From Ramlibacter sp. PS4R-6 (lineage in GTDB: Bacteria > Pseudomonadota > Gammaproteobacteria > Burkholderiales > Burkholderiaceae_C), in contig NZ_JBBHKA010000001.1 of NCBI RefSeq assembly GCF_037572775.1, positions 248,001 to 312,000 of the forward strand: a DNA stretch of 64,000 nucleotides. Direction: 5' to 3'. Each line of letters opens with the position of its first letter. Position 1 is the stretch's first letter. A program made the translations under genes and the position numbers. Shown in pieces: positions 34,131 to 42,293 of the stretch. The notes under the pieces are model-generated. The model did not search any database. It saw only the letters and a list, made by a program, of their open reading frames with translations, and was not told the DNA's origin.

Positions 34131-35102
34131 TCAGTCGGCCTTGATGTTGGCGGACTTGATCACGCGCGCCCACTTCGCGATGTCGTCGTCGATGTACTTC
34201 TCGAACTGCGCGGGCGTCATCACCATCGGCGTGGCACCCTGGCGGCCCCACTGCTGCTTCACGTCGGCCTGCGCGGTGATCTTCGAGACGGCCTGGTTCA
34301 GTTTCTCCACGACCTCGCGCGGCGTGCCCTTGGGCGCCATCAGGCCGAGCCAGATCGTCGCTTCGTAATTGGGCACGCCCGCCTCGTGCACCGTCGGCAC
34401 GTCGGGCAGCACGCTGGAGCGCTGCAGGCCGGTGGTGGCCAGCGCCTTCACCTTGCCGGATTTCACGACCTCGGCCATCGTCGTCACCGCATCGAACATC
34501 AGGTCGACCTGCCCGCCCATGACGTCGGTGCGCGCGCCCGAGCTGCCACGGTAAGGGATGTGCACCAGGTACACGCCGGCCATGCTCTTGAACAGCTCGC
34601 CGGCCATGTGGTACGGCGTGCCCGGGCCCGACGATGCGTAGTTGATCCTGCCCGGCGCAGCCTTGGCGACGGCCAGCAGTTCGCGCACGTTGTTCGCCTT
34701 CACCGACGGGTGCGCGACCAGCACGAGGTCCGAGTAGTTGATGGGCGCGATGCCGACGAAGTCGCGCGTGAGGACAAAGGGTTTCGTCGCCAGCAGCGTC
34801 TCGTTCACGGTGTGCGTGTTCGACATCAGCAGCAGCGTGTAGCCGTCGGCCGGCGCCTTCGCCACGAGGTCGGTGCCGATGACCGAGCCGCCGCCCGGCT
34901 TGTCGTCGACGACGAAGGCCTGGCCCAGCGCATCCTGCAGGCGCAGCGCGAGGAAGCGCGCGTAGTTGTCGGCGGGGCCGCCGGCGGCGAAGGGGACGAT
35001 GATCTTGACGGGGCGGTTGGGGTAGGCCTGGGCCCACGCGGTCGTGGCGTGGCACGCGAATGCCGCCATGGCCAACAAGAGAAGTGTCCGAACACGCTTC
35101 AT
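34131..35102 (-). CDS. Bug/TctC-family periplasmic binding protein
   Basis: A 323-residue receptor with a Sec signal peptide ending TAWAQA near residue 25. The family opening [22 protein letters not shown], the loop VDDKPGGGSVIGTDLVAKA and the hinge block HIPYRGSSGARTDVMGG are intact. ATG 35102 follows AGGAG. It is the upstream partner of the coupled ModA-like gene and lies next to another Bug gene and a fumarylacetoacetate-hydrolase-type gene, so it may feed a carboxylate into that enzyme. That link is inference. Confidence 0.88.
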   Translation of the reverse strand: MKRVRTLLLLAMAAFACHATTAWAQAYPNRPVKIIVPFAAGGPADNYARFLALRLQDALGQAFVVDDKPGGGSVIGTDLVAKAPADGYTLLLMSNTHTVNETLLATKPFVLTRDFVGIAPINYSDLVLVAHPSVKANNVRELLAVAKAAPGRINYASSGPGTPYHMAGELFKSMAGVYLVHIPYRGSSGARTDVMGGQVDLMFDAVTTMAEVVKSGKVKALATTGLQRSSVLPDVPTVHEAGVPNYEATIWLGLMAPKGTPREVVEKLNQAVSKITAQADVKQQWGRQGATPMVMTPAQFEKYIDDDIAKWARVIKSANIKAD

Positions 35103-35117
35103 CGCCCGCTCTCCTTC

Positions 35118-35143
35118 ACTGGATCCCGGCCTGCGCCGGGATG
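35118..35143. repeat. dispersed palindromic (REP-like) repeat
   Basis: The sequence CTGGATCCCGGCCTGCGCCGGGATGGAGT, read in two blocks, contains ATCCCGG and CCGGGAT around a short GC loop. Elements of this form, whose translation reads WIPACAGM, are scattered in many proteobacterial genomes. Here it sits between two leftward Bug genes and could also slow or end transcription. Confidence 0.6.
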
Positions 35144-35162
35144 GAGTCACACGCTCCGCTCG

Positions 35163-36131
35163 TCACTCCACCTTGCCGATCTTCTTCACCACGTCCGCCA
35201 TCTTCGCCGCATCCTGCTGCACGTACTTCTCGAAGTCCGGCGAATCCATGTAGAGGATGGGGCTGCCGGCGGTGAGGATGGTTTCCTTCACCTTCGGGTC
35301 GTTGGCCGCGGCGCGCGCCGCCGCGCGCAGGCGCTGCGCGACGGGCTCGGGCGTGGCGGCGGGCACGAACAGGCCCGACCACTGCGCGTACTCGGCGTTG
35401 TAGCCCGCCGACTTGAGCGACGGCACGTCGGGCAGCGTCTCGAGCTTCGTCGTGCCCCAGTGCGCCAGCACACGCACCTTGCCGGCCTTCACGTGCTGCA
35501 GCACCGATGCCGGGCCGGTGGACAGCGCCTGGATCTGGCCGCCGAGCAGCGCGACCACCGCCGGGGCCGCGCCCTGGTACGGCACGTGCGTGAGCTTGAC
35601 GCCGGTGACCTGCGCGAGCATTTCCATGGGCACGTGCATGGTGCCGTAGTTGCCGGAGGAGCCGTAGTTGATCGTGCCGGGATGGGCGCGCGCGTCGTCG
35701 ACGAACTCCTTCGCGGTCTTCCACGGCGCGTCGGCGCGCACGGCCAGCACCGTCGGGTCGGCGGTGAAGCGCGCGATGGGGCGCAGCGAATTGAGCGCGT
35801 ACATCTGCTGGCGGCCGAGCACCACGTCGGCCTCCGGGATCACCGTGAACGACGACAGCGCGAGCAGCACGGTGTACCCGTCGGCCGGCGCCTTCGACAC
35901 GAACGCCATGCCGATGCCGCCGCCCGCGCCCGCGCGGTTTTCGATGACCACCGTCTGCCCGAGCTCGCGCGACATCGCCTCGGCGACCGGCCGCGCAACC
36001 GTGTCGGCCACGCCGCCGGGCGGGAAGGGCACGATCATGGTGATCGGCTTGGTGGGGTAGGTGCCCTGCGCAAAAACGGGGGCGGCGAGCGCCGCCAGCG
36101 CGGCGGCCAAAAGGGTGCGGCGAAGCATCAT
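35163..36131 (-). CDS. Bug/TctC-family periplasmic binding protein
   Basis: A 322-residue receptor with a signal peptide (MMLRRTLLAAALAALAAP, ending VFAQ near residue 21) and the family opening PTKPITMIVPFPPGGVADTVAR. The loop [19 protein letters not shown] and hinge HVPYQGAAPAVVALLGG are present. The start is ATG 36131, preceded by GAGGA; an in-frame ATG five codons upstream overlaps that site. It diverges from the fumarylacetoacetate-hydrolase-type gene across the TAGCATGCTA palindrome, an arrangement suggesting co-regulation. Confidence 0.88.
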   Translation of the reverse strand: MMLRRTLLAAALAALAAPVFAQGTYPTKPITMIVPFPPGGVADTVARPVAEAMSRELGQTVVIENRAGAGGGIGMAFVSKAPADGYTVLLALSSFTVIPEADVVLGRQQMYALNSLRPIARFTADPTVLAVRADAPWKTAKEFVDDARAHPGTINYGSSGNYGTMHVPMEMLAQVTGVKLTHVPYQGAAPAVVALLGGQIQALSTGPASVLQHVKAGKVRVLAHWGTTKLETLPDVPSLKSAGYNAEYAQWSGLFVPAATPEPVAQRLRAAARAAANDPKVKETILTAGSPILYMDSPDFEKYVQQDAAKMADVVKKIGKVE

Positions 36132-36153
36132 GGATGAGGTCCTCATGTGTCGT

Positions 36154-36163
36154 TAGCATGCTA
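36154..36163. promoter_or_regulatory. palindrome between divergent Bug and hydrolase genes
   Basis: TAGCATGCTA is a perfect 10-bp palindrome midway between the Bug start (36131) and the hydrolase start (36197). It is placed as an operator shared by both genes. The binding protein is unknown, as no regulator gene is adjacent. Confidence 0.45.
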
Positions 36164-36196
36164 CATTGAAGGGCTCACGCCCAGAGAGTTTTCCCC

Positions 36197-37072
36197 ATGA
36201 AGATCGCCGCCTACCTCGACGCCGGACGTGTCCGCGCAGGCATCGTCTCGCCCGACCTGCAGAGCATCCTGCCGCTGCAGATGCCCGACGAGGACCATGC
36301 CTTCGGCGCGCTGCGTGTGGTCGAGCAACTCGCGCAGTCGGACAAGGTGCCCGCGACGGGTGCACCCGTCGCGCTGGGCGCGGTCAAGCTCGTCGCGCCG
36401 CTGCCGCGGCCGCGCCGCAACCTCTTCTGCGTCGGCAAGAACTACCACGCGCACGCGAAGGAGTTCGCGGGCAGCGGCTTCGACTCCAGCGCCAAGTCGG
36501 GCGGCGACATCCCGCAGCACCCCATCATCTTTACCAAGGTCCCCGAGTGCGTGGTCGGGCCGAACGACGACATCGTGATCCCGCAGGCCGTGTCGACCGC
36601 GATCGACTACGAGGCCGAGCTGGCCGTGGTGATCGGCCGCGGCGGCAAGGGCATCGCGAAGGCCGACGCGATGAAGCACGTGTGGGGCTACACCATCGTC
36701 AACGACGTCACGTCGCGCGACTGGCAGTCGCGCCACCAGCAGTGGGACATGGGCAAGTCCTTCGACACCTTCTGCCCCATGGGCCCGTGGCTCGTCAGCG
36801 CCGACGAGTTCGACGCGGCGAACACGCGCGTGCGCTGCTGGGTGAGCGGCGAGCTGCGCCAGGACGCGAACACGCGCGACCTGATCTTCGACATCCCGAC
36901 GCTCATCGAGACGCTGTCGGCAGGCATCACGCTGTACCCCGGGGACATCATCGCGACGGGAACGCCGGTGGGCGTGGGCATCGGCTTCAAGCCGCCCAAG
37001 TACCTGAAGGCCGGCGACACCGTGCGCGTCGAGATCGACGGCATCGGCGCGATCGAGAACCCCGTGCGTTGA
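36197..37072 (+). CDS. fumarylacetoacetate hydrolase family protein
   Basis: A 291-residue enzyme of the FAH superfamily, which hydrolyses, decarboxylates or isomerises beta-keto acids with a divalent metal. The metal-site region reads CVGKNYHAHAKEF then STAIDYEAELAVVIGRGG, with the acidic ligands, and NDVTSRDWQ and GDIIATGTPVGVG are the other family blocks. The likely reactions include acylpyruvate hydrolysis or ureidoglycolate-type lyase activity; the substrate is unknown. It diverges from a Bug receptor, and that pairing is common in Burkholderiales, suggesting that the receptor captures a related acid. Confidence 0.85.
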   Translation: MKIAAYLDAGRVRAGIVSPDLQSILPLQMPDEDHAFGALRVVEQLAQSDKVPATGAPVALGAVKLVAPLPRPRRNLFCVGKNYHAHAKEFAGSGFDSSAKSGGDIPQHPIIFTKVPECVVGPNDDIVIPQAVSTAIDYEAELAVVIGRGGKGIAKADAMKHVWGYTIVNDVTSRDWQSRHQQWDMGKSFDTFCPMGPWLVSADEFDAANTRVRCWVSGELRQDANTRDLIFDIPTLIETLSAGITLYPGDIIATGTPVGVGIGFKPPKYLKAGDTVRVEIDGIGAIENPVR

Positions 37073-37170
37073 GCCGCGCAACCGCGGGTGGCCTTTCGCT
37101 TTAACCGCACGGGCGTTGCGGCCAACGGCACGGTGTGGGTGGTTCGCATGCCCTCTGGCAAGATCGGCGG

Positions 37171-37494
37171 ATGAGGAGCAACGAGGACGCAGCGGGCTTT
37201 TCGGCCCTGAGCCGCTTCACCATCGCCAATGGCATGCAGCGCGAGGTGAAGGAGGCGTTCCGCCAACGCCCGCACCTCGTCGACGGCGCTCCGGGCTTTG
37301 TGCGCATGGAGGTGCTGAGCCCCCTGGAGCAGCCCGAGGAAATCTGGCTGCTCACGTTCTGGACCGACCGCGCCAGCTTCGAGAACTGGCACCACTCGCA
37401 CCTGTACCGCGACTCGCACCGCGGCATCCCGCGCGGGCTCAAGCTCGTGCCGGGCCGCACCGAGTTGCTGCGCTTCGAACATGTCTGCTCCTGA
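37171..37494 (+). CDS. antibiotic-biosynthesis-monooxygenase-fold protein, IsdG-like
   Basis: A 107-residue dimeric alpha/beta-barrel monooxygenase. The three residues that hold heme in IsdG/HmoB-type heme oxygenases are matched by Asn20 (FTIANGMQ), Trp73 (SFENWHHSH) and His83 (RDSHRG), with the Trp-to-His distance of ten as in IsdG. It therefore may degrade heme or another tetrapyrrole rather than an antibiotic. The start is ATG 37171, with only a weak ribosome site. Its 3' end overlaps the cobalamin-binding gene by 14 bases, so the two are made together. Confidence 0.75.
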   Translation: MRSNEDAAGFSALSRFTIANGMQREVKEAFRQRPHLVDGAPGFVRMEVLSPLEQPEEIWLLTFWTDRASFENWHHSHLYRDSHRGIPRGLKLVPGRTELLRFEHVCS

Positions 37495-38536
37495 GGGCGC
37501 ACTGGCCGCGCGGGCGATCCGCGACCACGCCGCGCCGCTGGCCGAAGCGCTGGTGCAGCGCGAGTTCGCGGCGCGCCCGGATCTCGCCGCACGCTTCGGC
37601 CCGCATGGCCGCGCGAAGTCGCTCGAAGACGCGAGCTACCACTTCGCCTTCCTCGCGCAGGCCCTGGAGCTTGCGCGGCCGGCGCTCTTCGACGGCTACA
37701 TCGGGTGGGTGAAGGCCTTGCTCGCGCACCGGCGCGTGACGCCCGAGGACCTGAAGCACCACCTCGAACGCATGGTGGAAGCGCTGATCGCGTCCTTGCC
37801 CGCCGGTGCCGCCGCACTGGCGGTGGACTGCGTGGGCGAAGCCATCGCTCGCCTGCCGCGCCATCCCGCGTCGGTGGACGCCGCGCTCGGCCGCATCCCG
37901 CAGCGCGCGCGCGACTACCTGGCGCTCATGCTGGCGCTCGATGCCGAGGGCGCGCGGCGCCTCGTGGTCGACGAGCTGCGCCGCGGCGTGGGCATCGGCG
38001 AGCTGTACCTGCAGGTGCTCGCGCCGGCCATGCATGAAGTTGGCCTCCTGTGGCAGGCCGCGCGCATCAGCGTCGCGCAGGAGCACTACTGCACCGGCGT
38101 CACGCTCACGGTGGCCGGCGAGCTCAGCGCCTCCGTGCATGCGGTGCGCGCGGGCCGCACCGCGATCGTCGCCTGCGTGTCGGGCGAACAGCACTCGCTC
38201 GGCTCGCGCATGGTGGCCGACTTCCTGGACCTGACCGGCTGGCGCACGCTGTGGCTGGGCGCCAGCACCCCCACGCGAGACTTGCTGCACATGGCGGAAG
38301 AACTGGACGCGGACCTGCTGGCGATCTCGTGCAGCTACGCGCCATACCTCCACGACGTCGCGAAGTTGATCGCCGCCTTGCGCGCGCAGCCGGCGACGCG
38401 CGATGTGAAGGTGATGGTGGGCGGCCACGCGTTCGCGTGGTGCGAGGGCCTGTGGCGCGACGTCGGCGCGGACGGCTACGCCGAAGACGCGGCGCAGGCC
38501 GCCCAGTGCGCGCACCAGCTGCTCGCCAGGGCTTGA
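37481..38536 (+). CDS. cobalamin-binding sensor protein with Wx9EH signature
   Basis: A 351-residue protein with an N-terminal all-helical region of unknown type (about 1-105), a four-helix B12 cap (about 145-215) and a B12-binding Rossmann domain (about 225-350). The cap carries Trp191, Val198, Glu201 and His202, i.e. Wx9EH, the motif by which CarH-type photoreceptors hold the adenosyl group of cobalamin. The cobalt-ligand loop reads EQHSLG (236-241), keeping the His of DxHxxG but with Glu for Asp. No DNA-binding domain is present, so it may signal through a partner. It overlaps the IsdG-like gene. Confidence 0.82.
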   Translation: MSAPEGALAARAIRDHAAPLAEALVQREFAARPDLAARFGPHGRAKSLEDASYHFAFLAQALELARPALFDGYIGWVKALLAHRRVTPEDLKHHLERMVEALIASLPAGAAALAVDCVGEAIARLPRHPASVDAALGRIPQRARDYLALMLALDAEGARRLVVDELRRGVGIGELYLQVLAPAMHEVGLLWQAARISVAQEHYCTGVTLTVAGELSASVHAVRAGRTAIVACVSGEQHSLGSRMVADFLDLTGWRTLWLGASTPTRDLLHMAEELDADLLAISCSYAPYLHDVAKLIAALRAQPATRDVKVMVGGHAFAWCEGLWRDVGADGYAEDAAQAAQCAHQLLARA

Positions 38537-38669
38537 ACGCCCGCTACCGCGCGGTGAATTTACGAACCGCGGCCAATGTAACAACCGGAGATGAATAGGC
38601 AGATTTCCCTATACTGCTGAGCAGGGGCTCGGAGAGCCGAAGTCAGTCTTTACAAACGCAGGAGGGGCG

Positions 38670-41276
38670 ATGGCCATCACCGTCGAAACACGCACGCAGG
38701 TTTCCCAGCTCTATACGGCCCTCTTCGGCCGCGCGCCCGACGCCGACGGCCTTGGCTTCTGGACGCAGCTGGTCGGCAACGGCGACACGCTGACCCACGT
38801 GGCGGACATGATGTACGCGACGGCCCCGGCTCGCGCGTACTACCCGGCGGGCGCGACCAACCAGCAAGTGGTCGCGGCGTTCTACCTCAATGTGCTCGGG
38901 CGCACCGCCGATGCCGAGGGCCTCGCCTTCTGGACGGCCGCCATGAACGAGGCCGGCGCCACGCCCGGTTCCGTCATCGTGCGAATGATCGCGAACGTCG
39001 CGACCTACGACGGTTCGGACCCAGCGGGCCTGACCAGCCAGCTCCTGTTCAACAACCGCGTGTCGGTCGCGCAGCATTACGCCGAAGCCGGCGGCGGTGT
39101 CGACGGCGCCACTGCGATCCTGCTGCCCGTGACGTCCGACCCCGCGACGGCCACCGCGGTGATCCACGCGATCGACACCGCCGGCGTGAACGCGCCGGTC
39201 TTCAGCGGCGCCACGGTCAACGGCGGCACGCTCGTCATGGCGTATGCCGACGGCAGCGCGCTCGACGCCACGCACGTGCCCGCGGTGGGCGCCTTCGCCG
39301 TCGTCGTCAACGGGACGGCGCGCGCGGTGTCGTCCGTCGCCGTCGACGCCGCCGCGAAGACCGTGACGCTCACGCTGGCCAGCCCGGTGACGAACGGCCA
39401 GACCGTCACGGTCGCGTACACGGACCCGACGAGCGGCAACGACGCCAGCGCCATCCAGGACGCCGGCGGCACCGATGCGGCCTCGCTCGCCGCCACCGCC
39501 GTGACCAACAACACCCCGGTCGACGCCGACTTCACGGCGCCGGTGTTCTCGAGCGCGAGCGTCACCGGCGCGAGCCTCGTGCTGACCTACAGCGACGCGA
39601 ACGCTCTCGACGCCACCCACGTGCCCGCCGTCGGCGCTTTCACGGTGAAGGTCGCCGGCACGACGCGCACCGTCTCGGCCGTTGCCGTCGACGCCGCCGC
39701 GAAGACCGTGACGCTGACGCTCGAAACCGCAGTCACCAGCGGGCAGGCAGTGACCGTCGCCTACGCGGACCCGACGACCAGCAACGATGCCAACGCCATC
39801 CAGGACGCCGCGGGCAACGATGCCGCCAGCCTCACGACCACGGCGGTGCTGAACGGGGGGGTCGACACCACGGGGCCGATCTTCGCCGGCGCGACGGTGA
39901 ACGGCTCGTCGCTGGTGATGACCTACACCGACCCGTTCTCGGTCGACCCCTTCAATCCGCCGGCGCCGGGCGCGTTCGTCGTGAAGGTCGCCGGTGTCAC
40001 GCGCGGCGTGAGCACCGTCACCGTCGATTCCGCCGAGGGCACCGTGACGCTCACGCTGGCGTCGCCGGTGGCGAACAACCAGGCCGTGACCGTGGCCTAC
40101 ACCGATCCGACCACCGCCGACGACGCCAACGCAATCCAGGACGCCTTCGGCAACGACGCCGCGACGCTGGCCACCACTTCGGTCACCAACGCCACGCCGG
40201 ACACGACCGCCCCGGTCTTCGCCAGTGCCACCGTGAACGGCTCGACCCTGGTGATGACCTACACCGAGCTGCACGAACTCGATGCGGTGAACAAGCCGGC
40301 GACCACCGCGTTCGCGGTCAAGGTCGCAGGGGTCGCGCGGACGGTGAACGCCGTCGCCGTGAACGCCACCTCCAAGACCGTCACGCTCACGCTCGCCAGC
40401 GCCGTCACCAACGGCCAGGCGGTGACGGTCGCCTACACCGACCCGACGGGCGGCAACGACGCCAGCGCCATCCAGGACGACAGCGGCAACGACGCGGCGA
40501 CGCTGGGCGCCACCGCCGTCACCAACAACACGCCCGACACGACCGCGCCGGTGTTCGCCAGCGCCACGGTGAACGGCGCGACGCTGGTCATGACGTACAC
40601 CGAGCTGACCACGCTCGACGCGGGCCACGCGCCGGCCGCCGGTGCGTTCGCGGTGAAGGTGGGCGGCGTCGCGCGCACGGTGGACACGGTCTCCGTCAAC
40701 GCCGGCGCGAAGACGGTGACGCTGACGCTCGCGAGCGCCGTGACCAATGGCCAGGCGGTCACCGTCGCCTACACCGACCCGACGGGCGGCAACGACGTCA
40801 ACGCCATCCAGGACGCGGCGGGCAACGACGCGGCCACGCTCGCCGCCACGGCGGTCACCAACAACACGCCGGTGCCGGACACCACGGCGCCGGTGTTCGC
40901 CAGCGCCCAGGTCAACGGCAACAGCTTGGTGCTGACGTACACCGAGCTCAACCTGCTGGATGCGACCAACATCCCGGCTGCCGGCGCGTTCGCCGTGCTG
41001 GTCAATGCCGTGTCCGACACGGTGAACACCGTCGCCGTCGATGCCAACGCCAAGACCGTGACGCTGACGCTGGCCACCGCGGTGACCAATGGCCAGACTG
41101 TGACGGTGGCCTACACCGACCCGACGGCGGGCAACGACGTGAACGCGATCCAGGACGCGAGCGGCAACGACGCCGCCGACCTGACCGCCACCGCGGTCAC
41201 CAACGTCACGGCGTTCGCGCCGGATTTCGGCGGGCTGATCGGTGTCGCGCCGGGTTTCTTCTTCGACGGGTTCTAG
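38670..41276 (+). CDS. DUF4214 protein with six SWM-type repeats, probable secreted adhesin
   Basis: An 868-residue Ala/Thr/Val-rich protein with no cysteine-rich or signal region. A DUF4214 part (about 1-140; QLYTALFGRAPDADGLGFW and its second copy YLNVLGRTADAEGLAFW) precedes six tandem units of about 112 residues (175-847), each starting APVFxxAxVNGxxLVMTYxE and ending NDAxAIQD, DAATL, TAVTN; they match the SWM repeat of cyanobacterial motility glycoprotein SwmB. The C terminus ends PDFGGLIGVAPGFFFDGF, a short hydrophobic tail as in type I secreted proteins. Ribosome site AGGAGGGG. Secretion by type I is inference, as no exporter is near. Confidence 0.82.
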   Translation: MAITVETRTQVSQLYTALFGRAPDADGLGFWTQLVGNGDTLTHVADMMYATAPARAYYPAGATNQQVVAAFYLNVLGRTADAEGLAFWTAAMNEAGATPGSVIVRMIANVATYDGSDPAGLTSQLLFNNRVSVAQHYAEAGGGVDGATAILLPVTSDPATATAVIHAIDTAGVNAPVFSGATVNGGTLVMAYADGSALDATHVPAVGAFAVVVNGTARAVSSVAVDAAAKTVTLTLASPVTNGQTVTVAYTDPTSGNDASAIQDAGGTDAASLAATAVTNNTPVDADFTAPVFSSASVTGASLVLTYSDANALDATHVPAVGAFTVKVAGTTRTVSAVAVDAAAKTVTLTLETAVTSGQAVTVAYADPTTSNDANAIQDAAGNDAASLTTTAVLNGGVDTTGPIFAGATVNGSSLVMTYTDPFSVDPFNPPAPGAFVVKVAGVTRGVSTVTVDSAEGTVTLTLASPVANNQAVTVAYTDPTTADDANAIQDAFGNDAATLATTSVTNATPDTTAPVFASATVNGSTLVMTYTELHELDAVNKPATTAFAVKVAGVARTVNAVAVNATSKTVTLTLASAVTNGQAVTVAYTDPTGGNDASAIQDDSGNDAATLGATAVTNNTPDTTAPVFASATVNGATLVMTYTELTTLDAGHAPAAGAFAVKVGGVARTVDTVSVNAGAKTVTLTLASAVTNGQAVTVAYTDPTGGNDVNAIQDAAGNDAATLAATAVTNNTPVPDTTAPVFASAQVNGNSLVLTYTELNLLDATNIPAAGAFAVLVNAVSDTVNTVAVDANAKTVTLTLATAVTNGQTVTVAYTDPTAGNDVNAIQDASGNDAADLTATAVTNVTAFAPDFGGLIGVAPGFFFDGF
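39192..41210 (+). repeat. six tandem coding repeats of about 336 bases
   Basis: The DNA encoding the six SWM units is similar along its length, most of all units 4 to 6 (from about 40200), where blocks such as GGCCAGGCGGTGACGGTCGCC, ACCGACCCGAC and AACGACGCC recur in the same order. Units 1 to 3 are more diverged. Such arrays change unit number by recombination. Confidence 0.85.
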
Positions 41277-41282
41277 CCGACG

Positions 41283-42281
41283 TCAGGCCACGAGCGGCCG
41301 CTCGCGCAGCTGCTCGACCTGCTCCTCGAGCATCTCGACCTGGCCCTGCCAGTAGTCGCGCGTGCCGAACCACGGGAAGTTGATCGGGAAGATCGGGTCC
41401 TGCCAGCGGCGCGCCAGCCACGCGCTGTAATGGATGAGCCGCAGCGTGCGCAGGGGCTCCACCAGCGCCAGCTCCTCGCGGTCGAACTCGCGCAGCTGCT
41501 CGTAGCCGTCGACGAGCGCGCCCAGCTGCTTCTGCTTCTGCGCGCGTTCGCCCGACAGCAGCATCCACACGTCCTGCACCGCCGGCGCCATGCGCGCATC
41601 GTCGAGGTCAACGAAGTGCGGGCCCTTCCCGGGCACCCACAGGATGTTGCCGGGATGGCAGTCGCCGTGGGCGCGGATCGCGCGCGCAGCGGCCAAGGGC
41701 GAATCCGCGATGATCGCCAGCGCCTCGTTGCAACGTGCGAGCCAGGGGCCTTGCACGTCGAGCGGGATCGCGTGGTGCTCGATGAGCCAGTCGCGCGATT
41801 CGGCGCCGAAGGACTGCAGGTCGAGCGCCGGGCGCGTCGCGAAGGCGCTTCGCGCGCCGACAATGTGGATGCGCGCGAGGAAGCGGCCTATCCATTCCAG
41901 CACCTCGCCATCGTCGAGCTCGGGTGGGCGCCCGCCGCGCCTCGGGCTCACGCTGAAGGCGAAGCCGCCGAAGTGGTGCAGCGTGCGGCCTTCGATGACG
42001 AGCGGCGCGACCATCGGAACCTCGCCCTCGGCGAGCTCGGCCGCGAACGCGTGCTCTTCCAGGATCTGCGCGTCGCTCCAGCGGCCGGGGCGGTAGAACT
42101 TGGCGACCACCACGTCCGCGCCCTCGTGCGGCTCCTCGAGCCACACCTGGTACACGCGGTTCTCGTACGAGCTCAGCGCGAGCAGGCGGCCGTCGCCGTA
42201 CAGGCCGATGCCGGCGAGCGCGTCCTGCACCACGTCGGGCGTGAGTGCTTCGTAGGGATGCCTGTTGTCGGCTGCGGCCAT
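41283..42281 (-). CDS. srkA: SrkA-like stress-response kinase
   Basis: A 332-residue protein kinase of the YihE/SrkA (Rdo1) family, a eukaryote-like fold that phosphorylates Ser/Thr and helps survival under envelope or oxidative stress. Family blocks are YENRVYQVWLEE, VVAKFYRPGRWS with the ATP lysine, HHFGGFAFSVSPRRGGR, the catalytic HGDCHPGNILW (about 226-236) and metal-binding FVDLDDARM. ATG 42281 is the first codon. Twelve bases separate it from the DUF2855 gene upstream, so they may be co-transcribed. Confidence 0.9.
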   Translation of the reverse strand: MAAADNRHPYEALTPDVVQDALAGIGLYGDGRLLALSSYENRVYQVWLEEPHEGADVVVAKFYRPGRWSDAQILEEHAFAAELAEGEVPMVAPLVIEGRTLHHFGGFAFSVSPRRGGRPPELDDGEVLEWIGRFLARIHIVGARSAFATRPALDLQSFGAESRDWLIEHHAIPLDVQGPWLARCNEALAIIADSPLAAARAIRAHGDCHPGNILWVPGKGPHFVDLDDARMAPAVQDVWMLLSGERAQKQKQLGALVDGYEQLREFDREELALVEPLRTLRLIHYSAWLARRWQDPIFPINFPWFGTRDYWQGQVEMLEEQVEQLRERPLVA

Positions 42282-42293
42282 GCCGCATTGTGC

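Noticed and set aside
35102-35160. Possible extension of the Bug gene at 34131 upstream through the REP-like repeat.
   Set aside because: The extended reading consists of the repeat itself; the signal peptide begins at 35102 with its own AGGAG.
38643-40628. A 661-codon minus-strand frame opposite the SWM-repeat protein.
   Set aside because: Its repeated Gly/Arg/His translation is the mirror of the real repeats, and it has no ribosome site.
39192-41210. Possible CRISPR-like array because of regular repeats.
   Set aside because: The repeat unit is about 336 bases and keeps one reading frame, so it encodes protein domains rather than short repeats with spacers.
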